A stretch of DNA of 6,520 nt from positions 1 through 6,520 of the forward strand of contig LJCR01000131.1 of NCBI GenBank assembly GCA_001399705.1, written 5' to 3'. Every line of letters begins with the position of its first letter. Positions within the stretch are counted from its first letter, which is position 1. Source of the DNA: Kouleothrix aurantiaca. Lineage in GTDB: Bacteria; Chloroflexota; Chloroflexia; Chloroflexales; Roseiflexaceae. The position numbers were made by a program, and so were the translations under genes. Of the stretch, positions 6,503-6,520 are shown piece after piece. The notes below the pieces were generated by a model. That model had not been told where the DNA came from, did not search any database, and worked only from the letters and a program-made list of their open reading frames with translations.

Positions 6503-6520
6503 TAGATCACAGCCCGCTGC

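Larger units (their letters stand above)
6250..6520. repeat. Non-coding, repeat-rich region after nuoN
   Basis: No supported gene lies in these ~270 bases on either strand. The region is lower in GC than the genes and is made almost wholly of short direct repeats of several families (units of 7, 8, 9 and 16 bases, plus a ~22-base interspersed pair). Similar units occur scattered between genes in many environmental bacteria, including Chloroflexota, as far as I recall. No terminal inverted repeats, transposase or CRISPR-like regular spacing is seen. Confidence 0.75.

Noticed and set aside
6250..6520. CRISPR array or insertion sequence in the repeat-rich tail
   Set aside because: Units are 7-22 bases with no regular spacers, and there are no terminal inverted repeats or transposase fragment.

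Overview
The window is the 3' part of a respiratory complex I (NADH:quinone oxidoreductase, nuo) operon, all on the + strand: nuoL (5' end cut off by the window edge), nuoM copy 1, nuoM copy 2, and a nuoN whose 3' half is missing. All four products are multi-spanning inner-membrane, antiporter-like subunits that form the proton-pumping arm. The last ~270 bases carry no gene and hold a patchwork of short repeats. Base composition is GC-rich, with strong use of CTG and GGC codons. The gene set plus the repeat types (CACGGAGA-like, CGCAAAG-like and CAGGTTG-like units) suggest a Chloroflexota-type or similar environmental bacterium. This is an inference from pattern recognition, not a proven assignment.

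Layout: nuoL <1-1750; 111-base gap; nuoM1 1862-3547; 92-base gap with a hairpin; nuoM2 3640-5190; 21-base gap; nuoN (truncated, with a foreign-looking tail) 5212-6249; repeat-rich non-coding DNA 6250-6520. No promoter or convincing rho-independent terminator was seen, so the four genes look like one transcript started upstream.

The main biological signal is a probable four-pump ('2M') complex I. Two clearly divergent NuoM subunits lie in tandem, each keeping its pumping Glu and Lys residues. NuoL has a lateral amphipathic helix region about 25-30 residues longer than in E. coli NuoL, apparently through an internal duplication of a ~26-27 residue unit. That is what is needed for the NuoL helix to reach past one additional pump. 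Modified complexes of this kind have been described in other bacteria, so the class is not new, but the visible duplicated unit is worth a closer look.

The second signal is the end of nuoN. The protein follows the NuoN family up to about residue 323, then ends in about 20 residues that resemble the C-terminus of an ABC-2 type transporter permease (GLRRYESGN). An exact 11-base direct repeat lies at the changeover. Either a recombination or deletion event has destroyed this nuoN, or the assembly is mis-joined here. In both cases the TM12 lysine and the last five or so membrane helices are absent.
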